A program made the translations under genes and the position numbers. From the NCBI GenBank assembly GCA_963815665.1, contig CAWFHN010000011.1:434001-498000 (forward strand): a stretch of DNA of 64,000 bases, given 5' to 3'. Of the stretch, positions 49,188 to 57,857 are shown one piece after another. Source of the stretch: DASUPK01 sp963815665 (GTDB lineage: Bacteria > Actinomycetota > Thermoleophilia > Solirubrobacterales > 70-9). The first letter of the stretch is position 1. Every line of letters starts with the position of its first letter. The notes under the pieces are model-generated. The model saw nothing but the letters and a program-made list of their open reading frames with translations, was not told where the DNA came from and did no database searches.

Positions 49188-49828
49188 GCCCCGAAACCGA
49201 GAAGCGCATGTGGACCGAGCGGATCCGCTCGCGCGCCATCGGCGCCCTTCCGCCCGAGAAGCTCCTGCCGGACCGCCAGCCCGCCTATGTCTCGTCGTGG
49301 ATCTACGTCTTCGGCGTCGCCACGATCGCGGCACTGCTCGTCGTTGTCGGTTCGGGCGTGATCCTCGGCCTCAAGGGGCCGGCCTGGTGGCACGAATCAG
49401 GCGTGGGCAAGTTCTTCAACAGCATCCACCTGTGGGCGGTGGAGGTCTTCTTCTTCGCCATGGTCGTGCATCTCTGGGGTAAGTTCTTCATGGGGGCCTG
49501 GCGCGGAGGCAGGGCTTGGATCTGGGTGACAGGGGCGATCGTCTTCCTCGTCTCGATCGGCACCGCCTTCACCGGTTACCTCTCCCAGCAGAACTTCGAC
49601 TCGCAGTGGATCGCGAGCGAGGGCAAGGACGGGCTCAACTCGGTCGGGATCGGCGCCTTCTTCAACGTCGCCGACTTCGGCCAGATGTACACCTGGCACG
49701 TGATCCTGCTTCCCGTCGCGGTGGTTGCGCTGGTCGTCGGGCACGTCCTCCTGGTGAGGAAGCACGGCGTGGTGCCGCCATACGCCGCGAAGGTTGCCCG
49801 TGCCGCTTCGGCCAAGGAACCGGCGTGA
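49184..49828 (+). CDS. cytochrome b (N-terminal, b6-like) subunit
   Basis: 214 residues, GTG 49184. Four transmembrane helices with two His pairs that ligate two b hemes: HLWAVEVFFFAMVVHLWGKF and HVILLPVAVVALVVGH. TGYLSQQNFDSQWIASEG stands for the quinol-site loop region. It is the b6-type half of a bc complex. No Rieske or cytochrome c gene lies in the window, so the complete complex is elsewhere or unusual. Confidence 0.88.
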   Translation: MSPETEKRMWTERIRSRAIGALPPEKLLPDRQPAYVSSWIYVFGVATIAALLVVVGSGVILGLKGPAWWHESGVGKFFNSIHLWAVEVFFFAMVVHLWGKFFMGAWRGGRAWIWVTGAIVFLVSIGTAFTGYLSQQNFDSQWIASEGKDGLNSVGIGAFFNVADFGQMYTWHVILLPVAVVALVVGHVLLVRKHGVVPPYAAKVARAASAKEPA

Positions 49829-50787
49829 GCCCGCGGCAGCCCAACCCCGCACCGCTCGAGTCGGCGGATTGGGACGGCCCGTACATCCGCTACGACCTCG
49901 TCAAGGAGTTCGTCGTCGCACTTTTGGTGGTCACCGTGCTGATCGTCTTGTTCACGGTCCTCTTCTCCTCCCCCGATGACAGGCCCGTGACGATCCAGCA
50001 GTGGTCGCGCACCGATCCGGCCGGGTTCGTGTCCACCGCCGTCACCGAACTCGACGGCTCCAGCGAGGTCGCGACCTACGGGCCGCCCTACAACCACACA
50101 CCTGGGACGGGACAGAAGATCGGCCCGCTCAACCTGCAGAGCGCCGCCGGCGTGCACTTCCCGATTGACACGGCGCGGGACTTCGTCCTCAACCCGTTGG
50201 GCAGCATTCCCGGCAACGCTCCTCTCGCCGGAGCCCTCAAGACCTACCAGGCGGCCCCGGCAGCCCAGCAGAAGTCATGGACCGACGCCTATACCAAGGG
50301 CCTGGACAGCGCCAAATTCACCGGGGGGGTCCCCCAGCTGCCGCCCGGCGACTACGGCCCTGTGGCGCCGATGATGGCCTCGCTTGCGGGCATGGCTCAG
50401 ACGGGAGGCCTCGACGGCGCCCTGCTCAACGCGAATCAGTTCTACCAAACCAACTACACCAAGCCGCTGCTCTTCCTCTCCGGAGGCGACTACTTCGAGT
50501 CACGTGCCGAGGAGCAGCATCTGCTCGGCGAGCAGTGGGGCATGATGAACGAGACGGGCAGCTACCCGGGCCAGGTCTGGCTCTGGCTCTACACCTTCTG
50601 GTACCAGGTCGCCCCGTTCGACACCTCGGAGAACGCTGACGCGCAAGTCTGGGCGCTGATGATGCTGCTCTCCCTCGCCTTCATCTGCATCCCGGTGATC
50701 CCCGGCCTGCGCAGCCTGCCGCGCCACCTCGGCGTCCACCGCCTGATCTGGCGTGACCACTACAGGCGAGTCGAGGGCAATAGCTGA
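49825..50787 (+). CDS. probable second cytochrome b-complex subunit with large extracytoplasmic domain
   Basis: 320 residues, GTG 49825, overlapping the preceding stop (GTGA). One transmembrane helix at about 28-48, a region of about 190 residues outside (DDRPVTIQQWSRTDPAGF, PPGDYGPVAPMMASLAGMAQ), then one or two helices at the end (VWALMMLLSLAFICIPVIPGL) and a RLIWRDHYRR tail as in cytochrome b C-terminal halves. It looks like a subunit-IV equivalent enlarged by an insert. I do not recognise the insert. Confidence 0.7.
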   Translation: MSPRQPNPAPLESADWDGPYIRYDLVKEFVVALLVVTVLIVLFTVLFSSPDDRPVTIQQWSRTDPAGFVSTAVTELDGSSEVATYGPPYNHTPGTGQKIGPLNLQSAAGVHFPIDTARDFVLNPLGSIPGNAPLAGALKTYQAAPAAQQKSWTDAYTKGLDSAKFTGGVPQLPPGDYGPVAPMMASLAGMAQTGGLDGALLNANQFYQTNYTKPLLFLSGGDYFESRAEEQHLLGEQWGMMNETGSYPGQVWLWLYTFWYQVAPFDTSENADAQVWALMMLLSLAFICIPVIPGLRSLPRHLGVHRLIWRDHYRRVEGNS

Positions 50788-50821
50788 GCATCCCCCGCGC
50801 GAGCCGATCTTCGCGAGAGGC

Positions 50822-50980
50822 CTACTGAGCGCCCTGTCGGCTCGCGGGCGGCGCCGGTGTGTCGGTGTTCCTGCGCAGGTCGACGAAGAAAGACGTCCCG
50901 CACGAGAGGCACCCGACCATCGCGCCGTAACGCGTGTAGGTCATCAGGCGAAGACTCAATGGATTGCTGTGTCCACACAT
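50822..50980 (-). CDS. possible 52-residue zinc-ribbon-like protein
   Basis: Open frame from ATG 50980: starts MCGHSNPLSLRL and contains MVGCLSCGTSFFVDLRR, giving CxxH and CxxC pairs about 20 residues apart that could bind zinc. GATGAT lies 9 nt before the ATG. Too short for a firm call; composition is not repeat-like. Could be chance. Confidence 0.4.
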   Translation of the reverse strand: MCGHSNPLSLRLMTYTRYGAMVGCLSCGTSFFVDLRRNTDTPAPPASRQGAQ

Positions 50981-51018
50981 GAGGCGGAGATCATCGCCTC
51001 CGAGAAGCGCCGTGAAAA

Positions 51019-51053
51019 GCGTGCGAACTACCTTCGATTGGCGTGCGAACTAC
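51019..51053. repeat. 13-nt direct repeat, 22-nt period
   Basis: GCGTGCGAACTAC occurs at 51019-51031 and 51041-51053, with a related CGTACGAAC at 51089-51097. Two helical turns apart; may be a regulator site. Confidence 0.4.
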
Positions 51054-51113
51054 GCCAGCTGGCGCGGGAGAAATACGGATCGGCGAGTCGTACGAACGTC
51101 CATGGCGCCGCGA

Positions 51114-52418
51114 TCAGGTGCGGGTGAAGCGGCGGCCGGCAACCGGCGAGGCATCCTCGTCCAGGGCGGGGCGCTTGACGGGCTTCAGGTAGGGCTCGCC
51201 CTCGGCCAGGTCGGGGCCGGTGACGTCGGCGGCGTCGGCGCGGGCGGCCTCGGCCTCGAGCTTTGCGATGCGCTCGGGGGTGAGCTCGCCCGCGTTCTCC
51301 TCCTCGATCCTGGCGAGCCAGTCCGCTCCCTCCCGGGCCTTGGTTTCCTCCACCTCGACCGAGCCGCGGTCGAGTGACTTGTCGATCTCGGCGAAGAGGG
51401 TGTCGACGAGCTCCGACTGCGGGACCTTCCGCAGGGGCTTGCCATGGGAGAAGATCAGGCCCTCGTCCTTGGCGCCCGTGATCCCGAAATCCGCATGGGA
51501 TGCCTCGCCGATGCCGTTGACGGCGCAGCCGAGCACGGCGACCTCGATCGGCTCCTCGTATCCCTCGAGGCGCTGCTCGATCTCGGCGACCACCGTGTCC
51601 ATGTCGAATTGGAGGCGGCCGCAGGTCGGGCAGGCGATCAGCACGGGACCTCGCTCGCGCAGCTTCAGGGCCTTGAGGATCTCCCAGCCGACCTTGACCT
51701 CCTCCTCGGCATGGAAGGTCGAGAGCGAGATCCGGATGGTGTCTCCCACTCCGTCGGCGAGCAATGTGCCGAGGCCCACCGATGACTTCAGCGAACCCGA
51801 CCACTTGGTCCCGGCCTCGGTGATCCCCAGGTGGATCGGGTAGGGGATGCGCTCGGCCAGCAGGCGGTTGGAGGCGATCGTGTTCGGGACGCTGGTCGAC
51901 TTGATCGAGACCTTGAAGTTCTCGAAGTCGAGCGACTCCATCATCTCGACGAACTCGACCGCTGCCTGGACCAGTGCCTCAACCGAGTCCTGGCGCTCGA
52001 GCTCATGCAGGTGCTTGGGAAGGGACCCCGAGTTGACCCCGATCCGCATTGGGACGTTGGCCGCGGTCGCCTTCTTCGCCACCTCGGCGACCTTCTCCCG
52101 CCCGCCGATGTTGCCCGGGTTGAGGCGAATGCAGTCCGCTCCCGCGTCAATCGCCTTCAGCGCGAGGGTGTGGTTGAAGTGGATGTCGGCGATCACCGGG
52201 ATCGGCGACTGCTTGACGATCGTCTTCAGCGCCTCCACGTCCTTGTCGCGCGGCACCGCCACGCGCACGAGATCGGCGCCGGCCTCAGCGACTGTGCGGA
52301 TCTGCTCCATGGTCGCCTCGAGGTTGGCCGTCTCGGTCTTGCACATCGTCTGCACGGCGACCGGCGCGCCGCCCCCGATCGGGACGTCGCGCACGAAGAT
52401 CTGGCGCTTCGAGGACAC
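51114..52418 (-). CDS. ispG: 4-hydroxy-3-methylbut-2-en-1-yl diphosphate synthase (IspG/GcpE)
   Basis: 434 residues from GTG 52418. TIM-barrel part with ADIHFNHTLALKAI and RLNPGNIGGREKV, then 4Fe-4S domain cysteines in CPTCGR and LGCAVNGIGE. It acts in the MEP isoprenoid pathway with dxr upstream. The C-terminus has about 60 extra residues rich in Glu/Ala/Pro. Minus-strand TACCCT ends 6 nt before the GTG, indicating its own promoter after the deacetylase gene. Confidence 0.96.
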   Translation of the reverse strand: MSSKRQIFVRDVPIGGGAPVAVQTMCKTETANLEATMEQIRTVAEAGADLVRVAVPRDKDVEALKTIVKQSPIPVIADIHFNHTLALKAIDAGADCIRLNPGNIGGREKVAEVAKKATAANVPMRIGVNSGSLPKHLHELERQDSVEALVQAAVEFVEMMESLDFENFKVSIKSTSVPNTIASNRLLAERIPYPIHLGITEAGTKWSGSLKSSVGLGTLLADGVGDTIRISLSTFHAEEEVKVGWEILKALKLRERGPVLIACPTCGRLQFDMDTVVAEIEQRLEGYEEPIEVAVLGCAVNGIGEASHADFGITGAKDEGLIFSHGKPLRKVPQSELVDTLFAEIDKSLDRGSVEVEETKAREGADWLARIEEENAGELTPERIAKLEAEAARADAADVTGPDLAEGEPYLKPVKRPALDEDASPVAGRRFTRT

Positions 52419-52424
52419 GGGCAC

Positions 52425-52430
52425 AGGGTA
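52425..52430 (-). promoter_or_regulatory. -10 element TACCCT of ispG
   Basis: Minus-strand TACCCT ends 6 nt before GTG 52418. Confidence 0.5.
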
Positions 52431-52486
52431 GCCGTGGGGCTGGTACGGGCGTTTAGCAGAGGTGAATCGTGCGGCACCGCAAGTGG

Positions 52487-53431
52487 CTACGCGCCTGCCT
52501 GCTGCAGCTTCCGCTCCAGCCCGCTGACGCCGTCCGAGCCGTCCACCCGGATCCGCTTCAGCGTGTACATCTCGCTCTTCGCGGCGAGGCCCTCGTCGGT
52601 GGTGGTCGCTCCGAGGTAGCCGGCGTCGCGCACGGCCTGGATCGCCTGGTCGTCGTAGCGGCCCGACGGGTAGCAGAAGAAGTTGACCGGTTGATGGAAT
52701 CGCTGCTGCAGCATCTTCCGGGATCCGGCGACCTCGTCCTGGAGCTGTGCGCCGCTCGCCTGGGAGACGTCGACGTGGTTGATCGTGTGCGAGTCGAGCT
52801 CCCAGCCGTCGTTGACCATCGTCTGGACCATCTGGTTGCTGAGCTCGGCATCGGGCTGGCCGATGCGGCCCGCAATCGCGCTCAGGACCCCCGGCCAGCC
52901 GAGCTTGCGCAACTCGGGCCGCGCGTACACGTACTGACTGCGGTAGCCATCGTCGAAGGAGACGACCACGGGCTTCTTCGGGAGCTTGCCCCCCTTGAAC
53001 CAGGCATCGTAGACCTGGTTCAGGCTCACGCCCGCGTAGCCCTGCTTCTCGAGCGCCTCCATCTGCTGATCGAAGGTCTTCGGGTCGACGTAGAGCTCCG
53101 GTAACTGCGCGCTCGCCGGGGCGTCGGCGATCACGTGGTACATCAGCACCGGGACGGGAGCGTGGGTGCTGACGAGGTTGCCCGTGTCCGGCGGTGGGCC
53201 CATGCCTCCGGGGCTGAGCTTCGTGCCGCTCCCGGCACCCTTCTTCTTCCCGCCCGCTTTCGCGGTCGAGCTTCCACCGCCGCCCGAGCCGCCGTGGGAC
53301 GCGCCCACGGCCACCCCGGCCGCCAGAGCGAGCACGGCCGCGACCGCCAGGACGTTTCGGCGGCGCCTCCCCGCCCTCCTCCGCCGCTCCGCCTCTCGAC
53401 GGGCGTCGCGGCTGTTCCTCTGTCCCTCCAA
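52487..53431 (-). CDS. membrane-anchored polysaccharide deacetylase (NodB domain)
   Basis: 314 residues from TTG 53431, 6 nt after the fadD-like stop. Very basic N-terminus, one transmembrane helix (about 27-44), Gly/Ser/Lys linker, and a CE4 domain: VLMYHVIADAP, FDDGYRSQYVYA (metal Asp), HTINHVDVSQ (His pair) and FCYPSGRYDDQAIQA. It should deacetylate a cell-surface polymer. Confidence 0.9.
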   Translation of the reverse strand: MEGQRNSRDARREAERRRRAGRRRRNVLAVAAVLALAAGVAVGASHGGSGGGGSSTAKAGGKKKGAGSGTKLSPGGMGPPPDTGNLVSTHAPVPVLMYHVIADAPASAQLPELYVDPKTFDQQMEALEKQGYAGVSLNQVYDAWFKGGKLPKKPVVVSFDDGYRSQYVYARPELRKLGWPGVLSAIAGRIGQPDAELSNQMVQTMVNDGWELDSHTINHVDVSQASGAQLQDEVAGSRKMLQQRFHQPVNFFCYPSGRYDDQAIQAVRDAGYLGATTTDEGLAAKSEMYTLKRIRVDGSDGVSGLERKLQQAGA

Positions 53432-53437
53432 GCCGGC

Positions 53438-55252
53438 CTAGCGCGAGTAGAGCGCCTCGATCTCCTCGGCGTACTTCTCGTCGATCGGCTTGCGCTTCAG
53501 CTTCATGGTCGGCGTCAGCTCGTCGCCCCCCGGCTCCCATTGCTCGGGCAGGATCTTGAACCTCTTGATCTGCTCCACGCGGGCCATCTTCTCGTTGGCC
53601 TGGTCGACGGCGGCCTGGATCGCGTCCCCCACCGCCTCCTCGCCGGCAAGGTCCGCCACCGACTTGCCATCGAGCCCGTTCTGGGAGGCCCAGACGGGGG
53701 CAAAGTCCGGGTCGAGGACGATCAACGCCGTGTTGTATGGCCGCCCGTTGCCGATCGCGCAGGCCTGACCCACCAACGGGCTCGCGACCTTCAGGTTGGA
53801 CTCGATGTTGGCCGGGGACATGTTCTTGCCCGCGGCGCTGATGATCAGCTCCTTCTTGCGGTCGACGATCTGCAGGTAGCCGTCCTCGTCGATCTCCCCG
53901 ATGTCCCCGGTGCGCAGCCAGCCCTCGTCGCCAAAGGCCTCCTCGTTCTTCTCCGGCATGTTCCGGTACCCGGGCATCACGCAGTCCGCCTTGACCAGCA
54001 CCTCGCCGTCGTCGTCGAGCTTGATCTCAACACCGGGCGTCGGCGGGCCCACCGTCCCGATCTTGATCCGGTCGGGCGGGTTGATGGTGCCGAGTCCACA
54101 GGTCTCCGACATTCCCCAGAGCTCACCGATCGGGATGCCGATCGCGTGGAAGAACTCGAGCACCTCCACCGGCGTCGGCGCCGCCCCGACGTTCACCGCC
54201 AGAGCCTCGTCGAGGCCGAGCTGCGAGCGCAGACCAGAGAACAGGAGCTCGTCCGCCTGGGCCGCGGCCTCCGCGATCTCCGCGGGGACCTCCTCGCCCG
54301 CCTGCTCGGCGCGAACCTTGGCGAGCGAGGCCTGGAGCCCCTTCTCCGCGGGCGCCCGCTGCTCCTCGGGGAGGCTCGCCAGCATCGCCTCGAGGCCGGC
54401 CTTGAGCTTCTCGAAGATCCGAGGGACGGCGAAGAACCAGGACGGCTTCACCTTCGGCAGGAACTCGGCGATTCGGCGCGGGTCCTCGCAGACGTGCACC
54501 TCCAGCCCCTTCGTCACGGGCAGGTAGTAGTGGGCGTTCCGCTCCGCGACATGAGCCGCGGGCAGCCACGAGATCACCCTGCCCCCGCGCTCGGGGAGCT
54601 GGATCAGCTCGTCCGCCGTCGCGACCGCGAAGAGCAGGTTGCGATGGGTGAGCTGCACCCCCTTCGGCGGCCCCGTCGTGCCCGACGTGTAGATCAGCGT
54701 CAGCAGGTCGTCGGGCCCGAGGTCCTCGACCGATTCCGCCGGATCGAAGTCGGGGTCCATCGCCATCAGCTCGTCCAGCGTGTGGTCGCCGCCATCGCCG
54801 TCCACGACGATCACGTGCTCGAGGTCGGGTAGATCCTTCCGTGCCTCGTTGAAGCGCTCCAGAAAGGCGCTCTCGATGATGGCGATCCGACTGCCGGCGT
54901 CGGAGACGACGTAGCTGATCTGCTCCGGTGCGAGGGTCTGGTAGATCGAGAACGGGACCGCTCCGAGCGACACGGCCGCCAGGTCGCTCGGGATGAACTC
55001 CCAGCGGTTGTTGAGCATGATCGCGACGGTGTCCCCCTTCTTCACGCCGAGCCTGGCGAGGCCGCCGGCGATCCGGTGGACGTGGTCGCGCACCTCGTTC
55101 CAGCTCAGCTCCTTCCCGCGCCCCTCGTCCCGGATCGCGAGATCGTCGCCCAGGCGGTCCGCCTGCGCGTAGAAGGCCTCGACCAGGTTCCTGGCCTGCA
55201 GCTCGGGCGCCTCTCCCCCGCTGGCGTAGCGCTCAGAAGTCGTTACCTCCAC
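53438..55252 (-). CDS. long-chain acyl-CoA synthetase
   Basis: 604 residues from GTG 55252, with GAGGAGAGGAG in Shine-Dalgarno position. AMP-binding motif IYTSGTTGPPKGV near residue 180, DEGWLRTGDIGEIDEDGYL and DRKKELIISAAGKNMSPANIE. It activates fatty acids to acyl-CoA. It sits between rseP and the deacetylase/ispG genes; the WS/DGAT at 33 kb could use its product. Confidence 0.93.
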   Translation of the reverse strand: MEVTTSERYASGGEAPELQARNLVEAFYAQADRLGDDLAIRDEGRGKELSWNEVRDHVHRIAGGLARLGVKKGDTVAIMLNNRWEFIPSDLAAVSLGAVPFSIYQTLAPEQISYVVSDAGSRIAIIESAFLERFNEARKDLPDLEHVIVVDGDGGDHTLDELMAMDPDFDPAESVEDLGPDDLLTLIYTSGTTGPPKGVQLTHRNLLFAVATADELIQLPERGGRVISWLPAAHVAERNAHYYLPVTKGLEVHVCEDPRRIAEFLPKVKPSWFFAVPRIFEKLKAGLEAMLASLPEEQRAPAEKGLQASLAKVRAEQAGEEVPAEIAEAAAQADELLFSGLRSQLGLDEALAVNVGAAPTPVEVLEFFHAIGIPIGELWGMSETCGLGTINPPDRIKIGTVGPPTPGVEIKLDDDGEVLVKADCVMPGYRNMPEKNEEAFGDEGWLRTGDIGEIDEDGYLQIVDRKKELIISAAGKNMSPANIESNLKVASPLVGQACAIGNGRPYNTALIVLDPDFAPVWASQNGLDGKSVADLAGEEAVGDAIQAAVDQANEKMARVEQIKRFKILPEQWEPGGDELTPTMKLKRKPIDEKYAEEIEALYSR

Positions 55253-55317
55253 CGCCGCTCTCCTCTCCTCGGTAGAACCGCTGGGAAACGCTACACGCTC
55301 GCCTGGTGCGGGTGCGC

Positions 55318-56604
55318 CTAGCGAACGTGGAAGCCTGACCCGGACAAGCGCCCGATGTCGTTGGTCAAGCCGATGACGAAGAGCATCAGGATTAGTAGGA
55401 ACCCGACCGCGCTGGCGCGCTCGATCACGCTGAACGGGACGCGCCTGCCCCTGACCTTCTCGACGAGGCTCCAGAAGATGTGGCCGCCGTCCAACGGCAG
55501 GAAGGGGAACAGGTTGATGATCGCGAGCGAGAGGCTGATCACGGCGAGCAGCGTGAGGGCCTCTCGGGCGCCGAACTGGATCGTCTGATGCGCCACGTCG
55601 CTCACGCCGACGACGCCGGAGAGCTGCTTGCGCTGCTCGGGCTCGAAGATCCGTGCGAAGGTCGAGACGGTCTTCGTGGTGACGTCCCACATGAAGCTCA
55701 CCGAGCGTCCGGCCGCGGCCGGGACCGAGAGGTTCTCCGGCACCGTGCCTCCCTCCCCGAAGCCGAAGCCCACCCGGTAACGCCCGTTCGGGTCTCCATC
55801 CTTGATCGCCGGGGCATTGGCGTCATAGAAGGGCGTCAGCTTGACCGTGACCAGCTTCCCGTCCCGCTTCACCACGAAGACCGCGAACGTGGTTGCCTGG
55901 CAGCCGTCGACGGGTGTGCCGGCGCAGGTGTGGGAGTTGACCTGCCTGGCGATCGCGTCCGCGCGATCGGCGAGATCGTTCTCGCTCGGCCGTGAACCGC
56001 CCGCTGAGGGGCGTACCCCGTCGACGGAGATGAGCTGATCGCCCTGCTTGAAGACTCCCTGGGCGGGCTTGTCCTTCTCGATCGACCCAACCTCCAGCGT
56101 CGTTGGTCGCTGCAGGCCCAGGGCGAGGAAGAAGAGGACGAGGAAGGCGATCAGGACGTTCATCGCCGGGCCCGCGGCGATCACGACGATCCGCTTCCAG
56201 ACCGGCTGGTTGTAATACGCACGCTTGAGGACGTCGGGCGGAAGGCCCTCCAGCTCGTTCCGGTCCTGCCCGGCGGATTCCACCCTCTCCAGTAGGCCCT
56301 CCGGGGTATCGCGACCTGCACTGGTGGCGATCTCAAGCTCCGGGCGGCCGGCGCGAGATCCGGCCGGAACCTCAGCGGCTTCCAGCTCCTCCGGATTCAT
56401 CCCGGTGATCTTCACGAAGCCGCCGAGCGGGATCATCCCGATCCCGTATTCGGTCTCCCCCCGCCTGAAGCTGACCAGCTTGGGCGGGAAGAAGAGGAAG
56501 AAGCGCTCGACCCGCATGCCGGTCGCCTTGGCGACGAGGAAGTGGCCGAATTCGTGCAGGATGATCAGCGCGCAGAACCCGGCGAAGACGAGGAGCCAGC
56601 TCAA
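55318..56604 (-). CDS. rseP: site-2 metalloprotease RseP (M50)
   Basis: 428 residues. Zinc motif HEFGH in the first helix, GGFVKITGM, a PDZ region (about 170-290: KPAQGVFKQGDQLISVDGVRP), and the third-ligand motif NLFPFLPLDGGH near residue 370. Cuts membrane-embedded anti-sigma factors; could act on RskA-like proteins such as those at 41-43 kb (inference). Start ATG 56604 overlaps the dxr stop. Confidence 0.95.
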   Translation of the reverse strand: MSWLLVFAGFCALIILHEFGHFLVAKATGMRVERFFLFFPPKLVSFRRGETEYGIGMIPLGGFVKITGMNPEELEAAEVPAGSRAGRPELEIATSAGRDTPEGLLERVESAGQDRNELEGLPPDVLKRAYYNQPVWKRIVVIAAGPAMNVLIAFLVLFFLALGLQRPTTLEVGSIEKDKPAQGVFKQGDQLISVDGVRPSAGGSRPSENDLADRADAIARQVNSHTCAGTPVDGCQATTFAVFVVKRDGKLVTVKLTPFYDANAPAIKDGDPNGRYRVGFGFGEGGTVPENLSVPAAAGRSVSFMWDVTTKTVSTFARIFEPEQRKQLSGVVGVSDVAHQTIQFGAREALTLLAVISLSLAIINLFPFLPLDGGHIFWSLVEKVRGRRVPFSVIERASAVGFLLILMLFVIGLTNDIGRLSGSGFHVR

Positions 56605-57746
56605 GCGACGGCCAGGCCCTCGATCAACCCGCGGGCGTGCTCGCGTGCCGCGGCGTCGACGTCGAAGAGGTCCTCGAAGTGGCGGACCGGACCACCGGGG
56701 ATCGCCTCGAGGGTCCGGTCGATCACCTCCGGGATGCCGGTGAACGGGATGCGCGCGGCCAGGAATGCCTCGACGGCCACCTCATCGGCCGCGTTCAGCA
56801 CACAGGGCGCGGTCCCCCCCACCTCGCCGGCCTCTCGTGCGAGGCGCAGGCAGGCGAAGGTGTCGGGGTCCGGCCGCTCGAAGCTGAGTTGCCCGACGCT
56901 CGCCAGGTCGAGGGTGGGAACGTCCACGTCGGCTCGCTCCGGGAACTGAAGCGCGTAGGAGATCGGCACCTTCATGTCCGGGTAGCCGAGATGGGCGAGC
57001 GAGGCGCCGTCGTTGAGGTGGACGAGCGAGTGGACGATCGACTGCGGGTGGACGACGACGTCGATCGCCGCGTAGGGGACGCCGAAGAGGTGGTGCGCCT
57101 CGATCATCTCGAAGCCCTTGTTCATCAGGGTCGCCGAGTCGATCGTGATCCTGCCGCCCATCTCCCAGGTGGGGTGCGCGAGTGCCTCGTCGGGCGTGAT
57201 CCCGGAGAGGTCGGTACGGCCGCGGAAGGGCCCGCCGGACGCGGTCAGAACGAGGCGCTCGACCGTCCCGGGGGGCTCGGCTCCGATCAGCTGGAACAGG
57301 GCCGAATGCTCCGAGTCCACGGGGAGGATCCGGGCGTCGGTGGCCTCGGCGAGCGCGGTGACCAGCTCGCCGCCGATCACCAGGCTCTCCTTGTTGGCGA
57401 GCGCCAGGTCGATTCCCTCGGTGAGGGCGACGACCGTGGGACCGAGCCCGGCAGCCCCGACGACCGCGTTCAGGACCAGGTCCGGCCTGGAGGCCCCGAT
57501 CAGCTCGCGGACGCCGGCCTCGCCGGCCAGCACCTGTCCTCCCCAGGCCTCACCGGCCCGCGCGGCGGAGTCGATATCGGCGAGCGCGACGGCGGGCACG
57601 CCGTGGTCGCGCGCCTGCGCCAGCACCCGCTCCCAGCTCGTGTCGGCGGATAGCCCGGCAACCTGGAGGCCATCGGCGGCGCCGATCACCTCGAGCGCCT
57701 GGGTGCCGATCGATCCCGTCGACCCGAGTATCAGCACTCGCTTCAC
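56601..57746 (-). CDS. dxr: 1-deoxy-D-xylulose 5-phosphate reductoisomerase
   Basis: 381 residues from GTG 57746. NADPH site VLILGSTGSIGTQAL at the start, ALANKESLVIGG, LPVDSEHSALFQ (metal ligands), TASGGPFRG, and ATLMNKGFEMIEAHHLF. First dedicated step of the MEP pathway. The GTG is fixed by the family N-terminus and by minus-strand TACACT 6 nt upstream. Overlaps rseP by ATGA. Confidence 0.96.
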   Translation of the reverse strand: MKRVLILGSTGSIGTQALEVIGAADGLQVAGLSADTSWERVLAQARDHGVPAVALADIDSAARAGEAWGGQVLAGEAGVRELIGASRPDLVLNAVVGAAGLGPTVVALTEGIDLALANKESLVIGGELVTALAEATDARILPVDSEHSALFQLIGAEPPGTVERLVLTASGGPFRGRTDLSGITPDEALAHPTWEMGGRITIDSATLMNKGFEMIEAHHLFGVPYAAIDVVVHPQSIVHSLVHLNDGASLAHLGYPDMKVPISYALQFPERADVDVPTLDLASVGQLSFERPDPDTFACLRLAREAGEVGGTAPCVLNAADEVAVEAFLAARIPFTGIPEVIDRTLEAIPGGPVRHFEDLFDVDAAAREHARGLIEGLAVA

Positions 57747-57752
57747 GGGCTG

Positions 57753-57758
57753 AGTGTA
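57753..57758 (-). promoter_or_regulatory. -10 element TACACT of dxr
   Basis: Minus-strand TACACT ends 6 nt before GTG 57746. Confidence 0.5.
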
Positions 57759-57805
57759 GGTGTCAACCCAAACCCCCCGTAAACGGATCGTGCACCTGAA
57801 ACGAA

Positions 57806-57831
57806 GACGGGAGGCCCGAGGGCCTCCCGTC
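57806..57831 (-). terminator. strong intrinsic terminator-like hairpin
   Basis: Perfect 12-bp inverted repeat GACGGGAGGCCC / GGGCCTCCCGTC with a minimal loop, 26 nt after the stop of the secreted-protein gene and followed on the minus strand by TTCGTTTC. Confidence 0.75.
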
Positions 57832-57857
57832 GTTCGCACGTCGTTTGAGTTCCGGCT

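Larger units (their letters stand above)
50788..51113. other. 326-nt region with one weak small gene
   Basis: Between convergent operons. Holds the candidate 52-codon gene at 50822-50980 and a 13-nt direct repeat at 51019-51053. A plus-strand open frame through the region has no family features. No RNA gene seen. Confidence 0.4.

Noticed and set aside
50753..51127. Plus-strand 124-codon frame after the cytochrome b operon
   Set aside because: Starts inside the previous gene and has no recognisable domain; composition changes along its length.
57761..57766. TTGACA on the minus strand upstream of dxr as a -35 element
   Set aside because: It lies only 2 nt from the TACACT hexamer, far too close for a -35/-10 pair.
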